A DNA stretch of 64,000 nt from Streptomyces cylindrosporus (GTDB lineage: Bacteria > Actinomycetota > Actinomycetes > Streptomycetales > Streptomycetaceae), in the NCBI RefSeq assembly GCF_022698165.1, contig NZ_JALDAY010000011.1, positions 186,001 through 250,000 on the forward strand, written 5' to 3'. The translations under genes and the position numbers were made by a program. The notes under the pieces are model-generated. The model ran no database searches. It had not been told where the DNA came from and worked only from the letters and a program-made list of their open reading frames with translations. Below, piece after piece: positions 24,681-32,161 of this stretch. Within the stretch, counting starts at the first letter, position 1. Each line of letters begins with the position of its first letter.

Positions 24681-25154
24681 ATGGCATGGAACTGGGCGGC
24701 CTTCAGGGCCGCCGAACCCGAGTTCGCGAAGACCGCCGAGGAGCGCTTCGGGGCCTTCACCCACCACGTTCTGGCGACCCTCCGCAAGGACGGTTCGCCG
24801 CGCACCACCGGCCTGGAGGTGCGCTTCCTCCACGGTGAGCTGTGGCTCGGCATGATGCCGGACTCGCTCAAGGCGCTCGACCTGCGGCGGGATCCCCGGT
24901 TCGCGCTGATGGCGAACCCCGGGGAGGGGCAGTCGATGGGCGGGGGTGACGTACGGGTCTCCGGGCGGGCGTTCGAGGTCGAGGACCCGGAGGCCAAGGC
25001 CGCGTACGGCGAAGAGGTGGAACCGCCGGAGCCGTTCCACCTCTTCCGTACCGAGCTGACGGAGGTCGTGCGGACCTACGTCGAGGACGAGAAGTACCTC
25101 GTCGTCCAGGTCTGGCAGCCCGGTGGGCCGGTGCGCGTGATCAAGCGCACCTGA
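24681..25154 (+). CDS. PPOX-class (pyridoxamine-phosphate-oxidase fold) flavin/F420-type protein
   Basis: The 157-residue split-barrel protein has a pattern of the pyridoxamine 5'-phosphate oxidase-like family: 'atLrkDGsPrttgle..f..gelwlgm', then basic residues (KALDLRRDPRF) that usually contact the flavin or F420 phosphate. The exact cofactor and substrate cannot be told from the sequence. ATG 24681 begins MAWNW; the longer frame to 24609 adds an Arg-rich stretch unlike the family. It ends 20 bp before convergent guaA. Confidence 0.78.
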   Translation: MAWNWAAFRAAEPEFAKTAEERFGAFTHHVLATLRKDGSPRTTGLEVRFLHGELWLGMMPDSLKALDLRRDPRFALMANPGEGQSMGGGDVRVSGRAFEVEDPEAKAAYGEEVEPPEPFHLFRTELTEVVRTYVEDEKYLVVQVWQPGGPVRVIKRT

Positions 25155-25174
25155 ACCGCTTCAACAAGCGGGGC

Positions 25175-26743
25175 CTACTCCCACTCGATCGTGCCCGGCG
25201 GCTTCGAGGTCACGTCCAGGACGACACGGTTGACGTCCCGCACCTCGTTCGTGATCCGGGTCGAGATCTTCGCCAGGACGTCGTACGGCAGTCGCGACCA
25301 GTCGGCGGTCATGGCGTCCTCGGAGGAGACCGGGCGCAGCACGATCGGGTGGCCGTAGGTACGGCCGTCGCCCTGGACGCCCACGCTGCGGACATCCGCG
25401 AGCAGGACCACCGGGCACTGCCAGATGTCCCGGTCGAGACCGGCCGCCGTCAGCTCCTCGCGGGCGATGGCGTCCGCGTTACGGAGCAGGTCGAGCCGCT
25501 CCTTGGTGACCTCGCCGACGATCCGGATGCCGAGGCCCGGACCCGGGAAGGGCTGGCGCTGGACGATCTCGTCCGGGAGGCCGAGCTCCTGGCCGACCAT
25601 CCGGACCTCGTCCTTGAAGAGCTTCCGGAGGGGCTCGATCAGCTTGAACTCGAGGTCCTCCGGCAGCCCGCCGACGTTGTGGTGCGACTTGATGTTGGCC
25701 GTGCCCGTGCCGCCGCCGGACTCGACCACGTCCGGGTAGAGGGTGCCCTGGACCAGGAACTCCACCGCCGGACCCGCGTCCGCGATGATCTCCGCCTGCG
25801 CCTGTTCGAAGACCCGGATGAACTCCCGGCCGATGATCTTCCGCTTCTCCTCGGGGTCCGAGACCCCCTTGAGCGCGGTCAGGAAGCGCTCCTCCGCGTC
25901 GACGACGACCAGCTTGACGCCGGTCGCGGCCACGAAGTCCTTCTCGACCTGCTCGGTCTCGCCCTTGCGCATCAGACCGTGGTCGACGTACACGCAGGTC
26001 AGCTGGTCGCCGATGGCGCGCGCGACGAGGGCCGCGGCCACGGCGGAGTCGACGCCGCCGGACAGGCCGCAGATGGCGCGCTTGTCGCCGACCTGCTCGC
26101 GGATCGCGGCGACCTGCTCCTCGATGACGTTGCCGGTGGTCCAGTCGGGGCTCAGGCCCGCGCCCCGGTACAGGAAGTGCTCCAGCACCTGCTGGCCGTG
26201 CGTGGAGTGCATGACCTCCGGGTGGTACTGGACGCCGTACAGCTTCTTCTCGTCGTTCTCGAAGGCGGCGACCGGCACGACGTCCGTGGAGGCCGTGACG
26301 GAGAAGCCCTCGGGGGCGGCGGAGCAGGCGTCGCCGTGCGACATCCACACGTGCTGCTCGGCCGGGGTGCCCTCGAAGAGGGTGGAGGACGACTTCGATA
26401 CGTGCAGATCGGTACGGCCGTACTCGCGGGCGCCGGTGTTGTCCACCGTGCCGCCGAGGGAGCGGGCCATCAGCTGGAAGCCGTAGCACATGCCGAAGAC
26501 GGGGACGCCGGCCTCGAAGATCTCGCGGTCGAGGCTCGGGGCGCCCTCCTCGTACACGGACGAGGGGCCGCCGGAGAGGATGATCGCCGCCGGGTTCTTG
26601 GCGAGCATCTCGGCGACCGGCATGGTGCTCGGCACGATCTCGCTGTAGACCCGGGCCTCGCGGACGCGGCGGGCGATGAGCTGGGCGTACTGCGCGCCGA
26701 AGTCGACGACCAGGACGGTGTCGGGGGCGGATGCTTGTGACAC
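25175..26743 (-). CDS. guaA: GMP synthase (glutamine-hydrolysing)
   Basis: The 522-residue two-domain enzyme makes GMP from XMP, ATP and glutamine. The class I glutaminase has the catalytic Cys86 in GMCYG and the His/Glu pair in YHPEV. The ATP pyrophosphatase domain has the P loop LSGGVDSA. A C-terminal dimerisation domain ends in PGTIEWE, the canonical GuaA end. The start is GTG 26743 with GGAAGG upstream. It is upstream of, and divergent from, the chorismate-mutase leader. It acts after GuaB, whose gene lies 30 kb away at 56963. Confidence 0.97.
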   Translation of the reverse strand: MSQASAPDTVLVVDFGAQYAQLIARRVREARVYSEIVPSTMPVAEMLAKNPAAIILSGGPSSVYEEGAPSLDREIFEAGVPVFGMCYGFQLMARSLGGTVDNTGAREYGRTDLHVSKSSSTLFEGTPAEQHVWMSHGDACSAAPEGFSVTASTDVVPVAAFENDEKKLYGVQYHPEVMHSTHGQQVLEHFLYRGAGLSPDWTTGNVIEEQVAAIREQVGDKRAICGLSGGVDSAVAAALVARAIGDQLTCVYVDHGLMRKGETEQVEKDFVAATGVKLVVVDAEERFLTALKGVSDPEEKRKIIGREFIRVFEQAQAEIIADAGPAVEFLVQGTLYPDVVESGGGTGTANIKSHHNVGGLPEDLEFKLIEPLRKLFKDEVRMVGQELGLPDEIVQRQPFPGPGLGIRIVGEVTKERLDLLRNADAIAREELTAAGLDRDIWQCPVVLLADVRSVGVQGDGRTYGHPIVLRPVSSEDAMTADWSRLPYDVLAKISTRITNEVRDVNRVVLDVTSKPPGTIEWE

Positions 26744-26839
26744 GGGAGCCTTCCGGCGGCTGGGCGGGGGTCTGTGGTGCCGATTCTACCGGGGTGGGCG
26801 ACCCGGTCGGCCGAGAAGGTTCTGTGGCATACTCCCCCC

Positions 26840-26911
26840 ATGCTCAAGACCGCGACCTTCCTCTTTACCTATGGCACCGGGCCCACCGGCTGCCATGGTC
26901 GTGCTGCTTGA
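26840..26911 (+). CDS. Leader peptide with aromatic codons upstream of chorismate mutase
   Basis: This 23-codon open frame (MLKTATFLFTYGTGP then TGCHGRAA) has Phe, Phe and Tyr codons at positions 7, 9 and 11 and ends 19 bp before a strong hairpin. CATACT lies 8 bases before the ATG, so the mRNA may be leaderless. Phe and Tyr are products of the pathway downstream of chorismate mutase, and this is the expected plan of a ribosome-mediated attenuator. The evidence is positional and compositional only. Confidence 0.6.
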   Translation: MLKTATFLFTYGTGPTGCHGRAA

Positions 26912-26930
26912 GCAACTGACAAGCGACTTC

Positions 26931-26982
26931 CCAGGCGCCCCGGGCCGACAAGGTCCGGGGCGCCTGGTGTTTCCGGACCTTG
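26931..26982 (+). promoter_or_regulatory. Attenuator: mutually exclusive hairpins
   Basis: Hairpin 1 pairs 26931-26943 with 26955-26967 (13 bp, perfect, 11-base loop). Hairpin 2 pairs 26949-26958 (CAAGGTCCGG) with 26973-26982 (CCGGACCTTG), 10 bp perfect. They share 26955-26958, so they cannot both form. This is the expected logic of a terminator and antiterminator downstream of a short aromatic leader peptide. Confidence 0.6.
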
Positions 26983-27022
26983 CCGCTCCGGGGCACCCCT
27001 CACCTCACCGAGGAGCCCCGAC

Positions 27023-27289
27023 ATGGCCGACCTGACCACCACCGCGCCGGAAGCGACCATCGCGGACGCCCGTGCGCGCATCGACGCCCTCGACGACCGG
27101 ATCATCGGTCTCATCCAGGAGCGGATGGCCGTTTCCGCCGTCGTGCAGCAGACCCGGATCGCCGCCGGCGGCCGGCGCGTGAACCTCTCCCGCGAGATGG
27201 AGGTCCTCGGCCACTACAGCGAGGCCCTCGGCAAGCCCGGTACGTCCCTGGCGATGACGCTGCTCGAACTGTGCCGCGGTCGCATCTGA
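27023..27289 (+). CDS. Chorismate mutase (AroQ class)
   Basis: The 88-residue all-helical protein fits the monofunctional AroQ domain, which converts chorismate to prephenate, the first step towards Phe and Tyr. The first helix has 'IadARarIDalDdrIigLIqeRmavs' with the conserved Arg, followed by the catalytic-region residues in RR-VNLSREMEVL. The length matches the compact AroQ domain. GAGGAG at 27010-27015 and ATG at 27023 are clear. It is preceded by the putative attenuator and followed by a structured non-coding stretch. Confidence 0.85.
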   Translation: MADLTTTAPEATIADARARIDALDDRIIGLIQERMAVSAVVQQTRIAAGGRRVNLSREMEVLGHYSEALGKPGTSLAMTLLELCRGRI

Positions 27290-27399
27290 GTTCGGGTCCT
27301 TCTCACCCGTACGGCGCCGTGACCGCCCCGCGAACCGCTTCGTTGGTGCTGGTGTCCGTGCCAGCCAGGGGCGGGCCCGAAAGAACCACGCGTGGCTTG

Positions 27400-27452
27400 C
27401 CGGAGCGATGAGACGTACGGGTCGTGCCGTATGTCGTGGGACCTCGCTCCGG
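27400..27452 (+). ncRNA. Candidate structured RNA, nested hairpin
   Basis: Outer stem CCGGAGCGA (27400-27408) pairs with TCGCTCCGG (27444-27452). An inner stem of 8 bp (ACGTACGG / CCGTATGT, one G-U) closes a 6-base loop. The orientation is not determinable from sequence, because the structure is strong on both strands. Confidence 0.35.
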
Positions 27453-27499
27453 AGTTGGGACCGGACGGCAGGGGACAGCAGCCCGGTCACCCAAGTAAA

Positions 27500-27531
27500 C
27501 GGTCGGTCCCGGGGACGCCCGGGGCCGACCG
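27500..27531. terminator. 14-bp hairpin, candidate terminator
   Basis: 27500-27513 pairs with 27518-27531 with a single G-U and a 4-base loop (GACG). On the minus strand it is followed by GTTTACTT, and on the plus strand by GCGGAAAAT, so either direction is possible. Confidence 0.5.
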
Positions 27532-27796
27532 GCGGAAAATGCAAAAATGCACAACCCTGGGTCAAACGGTTGCGTAGGCCGCGTCCATCCAGCACGATGC
27601 GTACAAAGCCCAAGTCCCGCCGCAGGCACCCGCATTGCACTGCACTTCCGTACCGCCAGAGGTACAGACCATCCGCGCGCCCCACGCGCGCCGGGGCGGC
27701 GACCCAGGGCACACAAGGGCACACGAGACAAGCGGCGCAACCCCCCGGCGCCGCTCCCCAGGCACCGGCGCTGCCCTGACGTCGGTGCTGACGGAG

Positions 27797-27830
27797 AAGG
27801 GCCCCGCGGCCAGGTTTCCGCGGGGCCCTT
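27797..27830 (-). terminator. Terminator of the gene at 27859
   Basis: A 13-bp perfect stem (AAGGGCCCCGCGG / CCGCGGGGCCCTT) with an 8-base loop lies 29 bp past the stop codon of the leftward gene. Confidence 0.8.
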
Positions 27831-27858
27831 CGCATGCCACGGCCCCATGGGCACGGCT

Positions 27859-29004
27859 TCAGACCCGGGACACCGTCCCGCAGCCCCTCCCCTGGTCGTC
27901 GATGCCCTTGCTCCGGTCGTACGGGTCCGTCGTCGGGCCCGTCGGAGCGGCGCCGGTCGGGGCGTCCGAGCTGAACTCGGGGTGCAGATAGCCGTCGTAG
28001 ACGTCGCAGGCGGAGTTGCCGATGTCGCGGTCGTAGCGACGGATCGTGATCTTGCCGGGGGTGACCCGGTAGCGGGTCGGGTCGGACACCTGGATGTCGA
28101 GGATGCGGCGGACGATGGTGCGGGTGACCTCCTTCGAGCCGCCGGCCCGGACGACCGGGTAGACGAAGGTGTAGTCGGCGTGCACGGCGACCGACGCCTG
28201 CTCGCCGGCCTTGAAGGTGATGCGGCCGCGGGTCTTGACGACGTCGCCGACGAGCTTGATCTCCGCCGGGTCGAAGCGGCTGAACATCGCGAGCGGGTCG
28301 TGCTTCTCGTCCGGTTTGCCGAGCGAGGTGTTGAGCTGCGTCAGCAGATCCGTCTGCTTGGGTTCGATCACGCCGAGCGCGGTGGTGGGGCGTTCGCCGC
28401 GCAGGGTGGCCGCGTTGAGGTTCGCGTCGACCAGGAGGGTCCTTGTCTGCTGGAGGGCCTGTTCGACCTGGGCCTTGGAGAGCGTGCCGACGGGGGTCGC
28501 CTTCGGCAGGACGATGCCGGCCGCGCCGTCGGCCCAGCGCTCGGCCGGGGAGCCCGCGAACGGCCGGGCGAGGGTGGGGACTTCCGGGTCGGGCCGGGTG
28601 GGCGGGGCGGTGGGGGCCGCGGTCTCCGGCGGAAGTGGTGAGGCACCGGAGGCGGAGGTGCCCTTGTCGTCCTTGGTGCCGAAGGGGTCGCCGGGGATGA
28701 CCGACGGTTTCACGGCCACTACGGCGACCGCTGCGGCGAGGAGGACGCCGAGCACCGGCCAGACACGGCGGCGGCGCCGTTCCGGGCGGGCGGCGGCGCC
28801 GACGCGCCAGCTCTCCGGGCGCTCACCACGGGCGTCCTGCTGCCGCAACCGCTCGGTGACCATGCGGGCGCGGGCGGAGGGCTCCTTGGGGGCGGAGCCG
28901 ATCCCCGCCTCGGACTCCTTGAGGAACTTGTCCCACACGTCGTCGGGTATGGAGGGCTCCTCGCCGGAACCCGGTCTCGGCTCGTCGGACGGTCTGTCGG
29001 CCAC
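27859..29004 (-). CDS. Conserved membrane-anchored protein of unknown function
   Basis: The 381-residue protein begins with a soluble stretch of about 80 residues containing PDDVWDKFLKESEAG, which looks conserved and acidic. One membrane helix follows after an RRRRR cluster (VWPVLGVLLAAAVAVVAV), then a Pro/Thr linker and a C-terminal extracytoplasmic part of about 240 residues. A Cys pair there (SACDVYDG and GRGCGTV) may form a disulfide. I do not recognise a family. The GTG at 29004 (AGAAAGG upstream) is preferred over the ATG at 29079, which would add an odd Leu/Arg stretch. An AT-rich promoter-like segment lies at about 29078-29095. Confidence 0.7.
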   Translation of the reverse strand: MADRPSDEPRPGSGEEPSIPDDVWDKFLKESEAGIGSAPKEPSARARMVTERLRQQDARGERPESWRVGAAARPERRRRRVWPVLGVLLAAAVAVVAVKPSVIPGDPFGTKDDKGTSASGASPLPPETAAPTAPPTRPDPEVPTLARPFAGSPAERWADGAAGIVLPKATPVGTLSKAQVEQALQQTRTLLVDANLNAATLRGERPTTALGVIEPKQTDLLTQLNTSLGKPDEKHDPLAMFSRFDPAEIKLVGDVVKTRGRITFKAGEQASVAVHADYTFVYPVVRAGGSKEVTRTIVRRILDIQVSDPTRYRVTPGKITIRRYDRDIGNSACDVYDGYLHPEFSSDAPTGAAPTGPTTDPYDRSKGIDDQGRGCGTVSRV

Positions 29005-29201
29005 GGCGCCGGCACCTTTCTGCGTCACTCGTACTGTGAGTCGCCTGTCGAGCAGCAGAGCGTACGTGACTCGGCGCACATAAAAAATCTGTTAGTCCGA
29101 GCGCAACCATTCACAGGTGTTACGGATCCAACCATGCGAACCAAGGGCCACACCCGCGCCCCACACGCGGAGCCCTCCACACTGGACTCCTTGAGGTCTT
29201 C

Positions 29202-30257
29202 ATGAAGCTTCGCCGTGCCATGGGTGTGGCCGCCGCGACCGCGGTACTCGCTCCACTCGCCCTGCTGTCCGCCCCCGTCGCGTTCGCGACGGACGAGACT
29301 CCGGACACGTCCACGAGCAGCCCCGCGACCGACGAGAGCACCCCGGCAGCGGACGACACCACGCCCGCCGCCGACGACACGACCCCGGCCGCGGACGACA
29401 CCACGCCCGCCGCGGACGACACCACCCCGGCCGCCGAGGACACGACCCCGGCCGCGGGCGACACCACCCCGGCCGCCGACGACACGACCCCGGCCGCCGC
29501 CGAGAGCAGCTCCTCCGCCACCCCGACGCCGAGCGCGAGCGAGACCGCCCCGGAGGACGGCGGCGAACTGTGCGTCGACGACAACGGCGACAGCACCGCC
29601 GAGCTCAGCGCCGACCTGAAGAGCGGTCTGTCGGGCCTGCCCGAGACGATCGTCGCCGGCGGCGGCTGGACCGCGTTCTCCTTCAACGTCTCCAACAAGG
29701 GCGACGAGGAGATCAAGGACATCAAGCCGCTGATCGGTGTCGCCGCGATCGGCTGGGAGGACGAGAAGGACTACTCCGGCGAGATCCAGGTCCAGGTCTT
29801 CGACAAGTCCTCCAAGACCTGGCAGACCATCGCGGACGCGGCGGGCGAGGGCGGCACCTTCCCGGCGTTCTCGCTCAGCGGCGGCCAGTCGGTCTCGTAC
29901 CAGCTGCGGCTGAAGGTCAGCGGCAAGGTGCCCGACTCGCTCGGTCTGACCGGCGGTCTCGCCGAGTACCAGGACGAAGAGGGCTGCTGGGTGGCCGACG
30001 ACCCGAACGGCTGGATCTACTTCTTCGACATCCTGGCCGCCGGCTCCGACGCCGGGAACCCGGACGACGCCAAGCCGCAGACCGGTGGCATGAAGCCGCT
30101 GGAGGACGTGAGCGACGTCGACGCCACCGGCAGTCTCGCCGAGACCGGCTCCAGCTCCGCGCTGCCGATGATCGCCCTGACCGGCGGCGCGGCGGTCGCG
30201 CTGGGCGGCGGCGCGGTGTTCGCGGTGCGGCGGCGCAGGGCCGGGACGCACGCGTAA
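29202..30257 (+). CDS. LAETG-type sortase-anchored surface protein
   Basis: The 351-residue protein has a classic signal peptide (about residues 1-29), then a region of about 55 residues with eight copies of the heptapeptide TPAADDT. A folded domain follows (about 115-290, beta-rich, 'aggGwtafsfnVsNkGdeei', with one Cys pair). The C terminus has LAETG (312-316), a hydrophobic helix and RRRR. LAXTG motifs are substrates of class E sortases in Streptomyces, so the protein should be covalently linked to the wall. The folded domain resembles the 'chaplin-neighbour' type surface proteins only loosely; its role is unknown. Confidence 0.85.
   Translation: MKLRRAMGVAAATAVLAPLALLSAPVAFATDETPDTSTSSPATDESTPAADDTTPAADDTTPAADDTTPAADDTTPAAEDTTPAAGDTTPAADDTTPAAAESSSSATPTPSASETAPEDGGELCVDDNGDSTAELSADLKSGLSGLPETIVAGGGWTAFSFNVSNKGDEEIKDIKPLIGVAAIGWEDEKDYSGEIQVQVFDKSSKTWQTIADAAGEGGTFPAFSLSGGQSVSYQLRLKVSGKVPDSLGLTGGLAEYQDEEGCWVADDPNGWIYFFDILAAGSDAGNPDDAKPQTGGMKPLEDVSDVDATGSLAETGSSSALPMIALTGGAAVALGGGAVFAVRRRRAGTHA
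29341..29510 (+). repeat. 21-bp in-frame tandem repeat in the surface-protein gene
   Basis: About eight copies of a 21-bp unit encode TPAADDT, with variants TPAAEDT and TPAAGDT. The codons are not identical between copies, which suggests selection for the peptide as well as slippage. Confidence 0.8.
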
Positions 30258-30295
30258 CCAGACCTGCTGCAAGAAGCCAGACCTGCTGCAAGAAA
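30258..30295. repeat. 19-bp tandem duplication
   Basis: Two adjacent copies of CCAGACCTGCTGCAAGAA plus one base sit right after the stop codon and just before the terminator. Confidence 0.85.
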
Positions 30296-30297
30296 CA

Positions 30298-30333
30298 GAA
30301 GGACCCGCACTCGGAGGGGGGTGCGGGTCCTTC
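30298..30333. terminator. Bidirectional terminator between surface protein and GMC oxidoreductase genes
   Basis: A 13-bp perfect stem (GAAGGACCCGCAC / GTGCGGGTCCTTC) with a 10-base loop separates two convergent genes. Confidence 0.8.
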
Positions 30334-30368
30334 TCGTCCGTCCGGAACGGCTACTTCTTCGGCACCGT

Positions 30369-32141
30369 CTACTTCTTGGGCACCGTCGGCATCCCCAGGA
30401 ACGGCAGCCGCAGCGCGCCGAACGCCTCCGCCGGAACGGCCGGCGTCTTCGGCTCGACCGGCTGCAGACGCTCGTACGCCGCCCCCTGCGCCGGACGCGG
30501 GTCCGGCTCCCCCTTGTTGGGCCAGTACGACATCGCGCGCTCGGCCTGCGCGGTGATCGTCAGGGACGGGTTCACGCCCAGGTTGGCCGAGACCGCGGCG
30601 CCGTCGACGACCGAGATGCCGGGGTGGCCGTAGAGGCGGTGGTACGGGTCGATGACGCCGGTCTCGCGGGAGGAGCCGATGGGGCAGCCGCCGAGGAAGT
30701 GCGCGGTGAGCGGGGTGCCCATCAGCTCGCCGACGTTGGAGCCGGCGAAGCCGTTGATGTCGGCGGCGATGGCGGTGGCGCTCTCCGAAGCGGCCCTGAT
30801 CTGCTTGGGGTTGGGGGCGCCGTGTCCCTGCCGGGCGGTGAGCAGGCCCTTGCCCACGCCGTCCGGTTTCAGGTACGTCGTCAGGGAGTTGTCCAGCGAC
30901 TGCATCACCAGGCCGATGATGGTCTTCTCCGACCAGCGGCGGTTGGAGAGGGAGCGCAGCACGAGGAGGGGGTGCCGGGCCGCGTTCGCGAGCCAGCCCA
31001 TGACCCTCGACGAGCCTTCCGCGTACGGCACTTGGAGGATGGACAGGCTGCCCATCGAGTTGGATCCCTTGCCGTAGCGGACCGGCTCGATGTGGGTGTT
31101 CTCGTCCGGGTGGATCGAGGACGTGATGGCGACACCGCGCGTGAAGTCGACCTTCGGCGCGCCGGTCGCCTTGCGGTAGCGCCGGTTGTCGGTCTGCGCG
31201 CCGACCAGGGCCTCCGAGTTGGTGCGGGTCAGCTCGCCCAACCTGTCGGAGATGTACGGCAGTTGGCTGCCCGCCTTCATGCGGTGCAGCAGGGTCTGGG
31301 TGCCGTAGGTGCCGGCCGCGAGCACCACGCGGCGGGCCTTGAAAGTGCGGCCCTCGCCCTTCTTCTCGTCCGTCGGCAGGGTGGCGACCGCGAACCCGCC
31401 CTGCGAGTCGTCCGTCACCGACACGACCGTCGTCAGCGGGTGGACGACCGCGCCCGCCTTCTCGGCGAGGTAGAGGTAGTTCTCGTTCAGGGTGTTCTTG
31501 GCGCCGTGCCGGCAGCCGGTCATGCACTCCCCGCACTCGGTACAGGCCCTGCGGTCCGGGCCCGCGCCGCCGAAGTAGGGGTCGGCCACCTGCCCGCCGG
31601 GCGCCGCCTTCGCCTTCCCCTCCGCGTCCTTGCCGTCCCCGAAGAAGACGCCGACCGGGGCCATGTGGAAGGTGTCGCCGACGCCCATCCGCTCGGCGGC
31701 CGCCTTCAGATGCACGTCGGAGGGGGTCATCGTCGGGTTGAGCCGTACGCCGAGCATGCGCTGCGCCTGGTCGTAGTACGGCTTCAACTCCTCCTGCCAG
31801 TCCGTGATGTCCCGCCACTGCGGGTCGTCGAAGAACGGCTTCGGCGGTACGTAGAGGGTGTTGGCGTAGTTGAGCGAGCCGCCGCCGACGCCCGCGCCGG
31901 CCAGGACCATGACGTTGCCCAGCAGATGGATGCGCTGGATGCCGTACATGCCGAGCTTCGGCGCCCAGAGGTAGTTCTTGAGGTCCCAGGAGTTCTTGGG
32001 GAGGGTCTCGCGGGTGAAGCGGCGGCCGGCCTCCAGGACACCTACGCGGTAGCCCTTCTCGGTGAGGCGGAGGGCGGTCACCGAACCGCCGAAGCCGGAT
32101 CCGACAACGATGACGTCGTAGTCGTAAGCGTCATTGCTCAC
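30369..32141 (-). CDS. GMC-family FAD oxidoreductase, cholesterol-oxidase-like
   Basis: The 590-residue protein is an FAD-dependent GMC oxidoreductase. The FAD-binding start is GSGFGG (14-19), with an Ala/Gly-rich 'GAGVGGGSLNYAN' segment nearby. The active-site region near the end is 'HFLGGCPIG...vvDGaavsanLGvNPSLTITA'. Near residue 200 there is a four-Cys motif (CTECGECMTGC) also present in mycobacterial ChoD-like enzymes, possibly an Fe-S site. The substrate is probably a sterol or another hydrophobic alcohol, unproven. The start is GTG 32141, 20 bp after the dehydrogenase stop, so the two are likely one operon. The longer frame to 32855 is not coding. Confidence 0.85.
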   Translation of the reverse strand: MSNDAYDYDVIVVGSGFGGSVTALRLTEKGYRVGVLEAGRRFTRETLPKNSWDLKNYLWAPKLGMYGIQRIHLLGNVMVLAGAGVGGGSLNYANTLYVPPKPFFDDPQWRDITDWQEELKPYYDQAQRMLGVRLNPTMTPSDVHLKAAAERMGVGDTFHMAPVGVFFGDGKDAEGKAKAAPGGQVADPYFGGAGPDRRACTECGECMTGCRHGAKNTLNENYLYLAEKAGAVVHPLTTVVSVTDDSQGGFAVATLPTDEKKGEGRTFKARRVVLAAGTYGTQTLLHRMKAGSQLPYISDRLGELTRTNSEALVGAQTDNRRYRKATGAPKVDFTRGVAITSSIHPDENTHIEPVRYGKGSNSMGSLSILQVPYAEGSSRVMGWLANAARHPLLVLRSLSNRRWSEKTIIGLVMQSLDNSLTTYLKPDGVGKGLLTARQGHGAPNPKQIRAASESATAIAADINGFAGSNVGELMGTPLTAHFLGGCPIGSSRETGVIDPYHRLYGHPGISVVDGAAVSANLGVNPSLTITAQAERAMSYWPNKGEPDPRPAQGAAYERLQPVEPKTPAVPAEAFGALRLPFLGMPTVPKK

Positions 32142-32161
32142 GCGCACTCTCCTCTTACCTC

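Larger units (their letters stand above)
27290..27858. other. Non-coding region (569 bp) with strong RNA structure
   Basis: There is no frame with Streptomyces codon bias here; the open frames are short and inconsistent. It holds three strong hairpins (27400-27452, 27500-27531, 27797-27830), an A-rich patch (about 27535-27555) and possibly one or more small RNAs. The last hairpin is the terminator for the gene at 27859. Confidence 0.55.

Noticed and set aside
26905..26925. A TTGTCAGTT sequence near the chorismate-mutase leader as a fourth PafBC promoter.
   Set aside because: The box has a mismatch at the conserved end and no TAnnnT at the 8-base spacing.
27303..27854. A 183-codon frame in the non-coding region after chorismate mutase.
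   Set aside because: Codon bias is wrong, it crosses strong hairpins, and no domain is visible.
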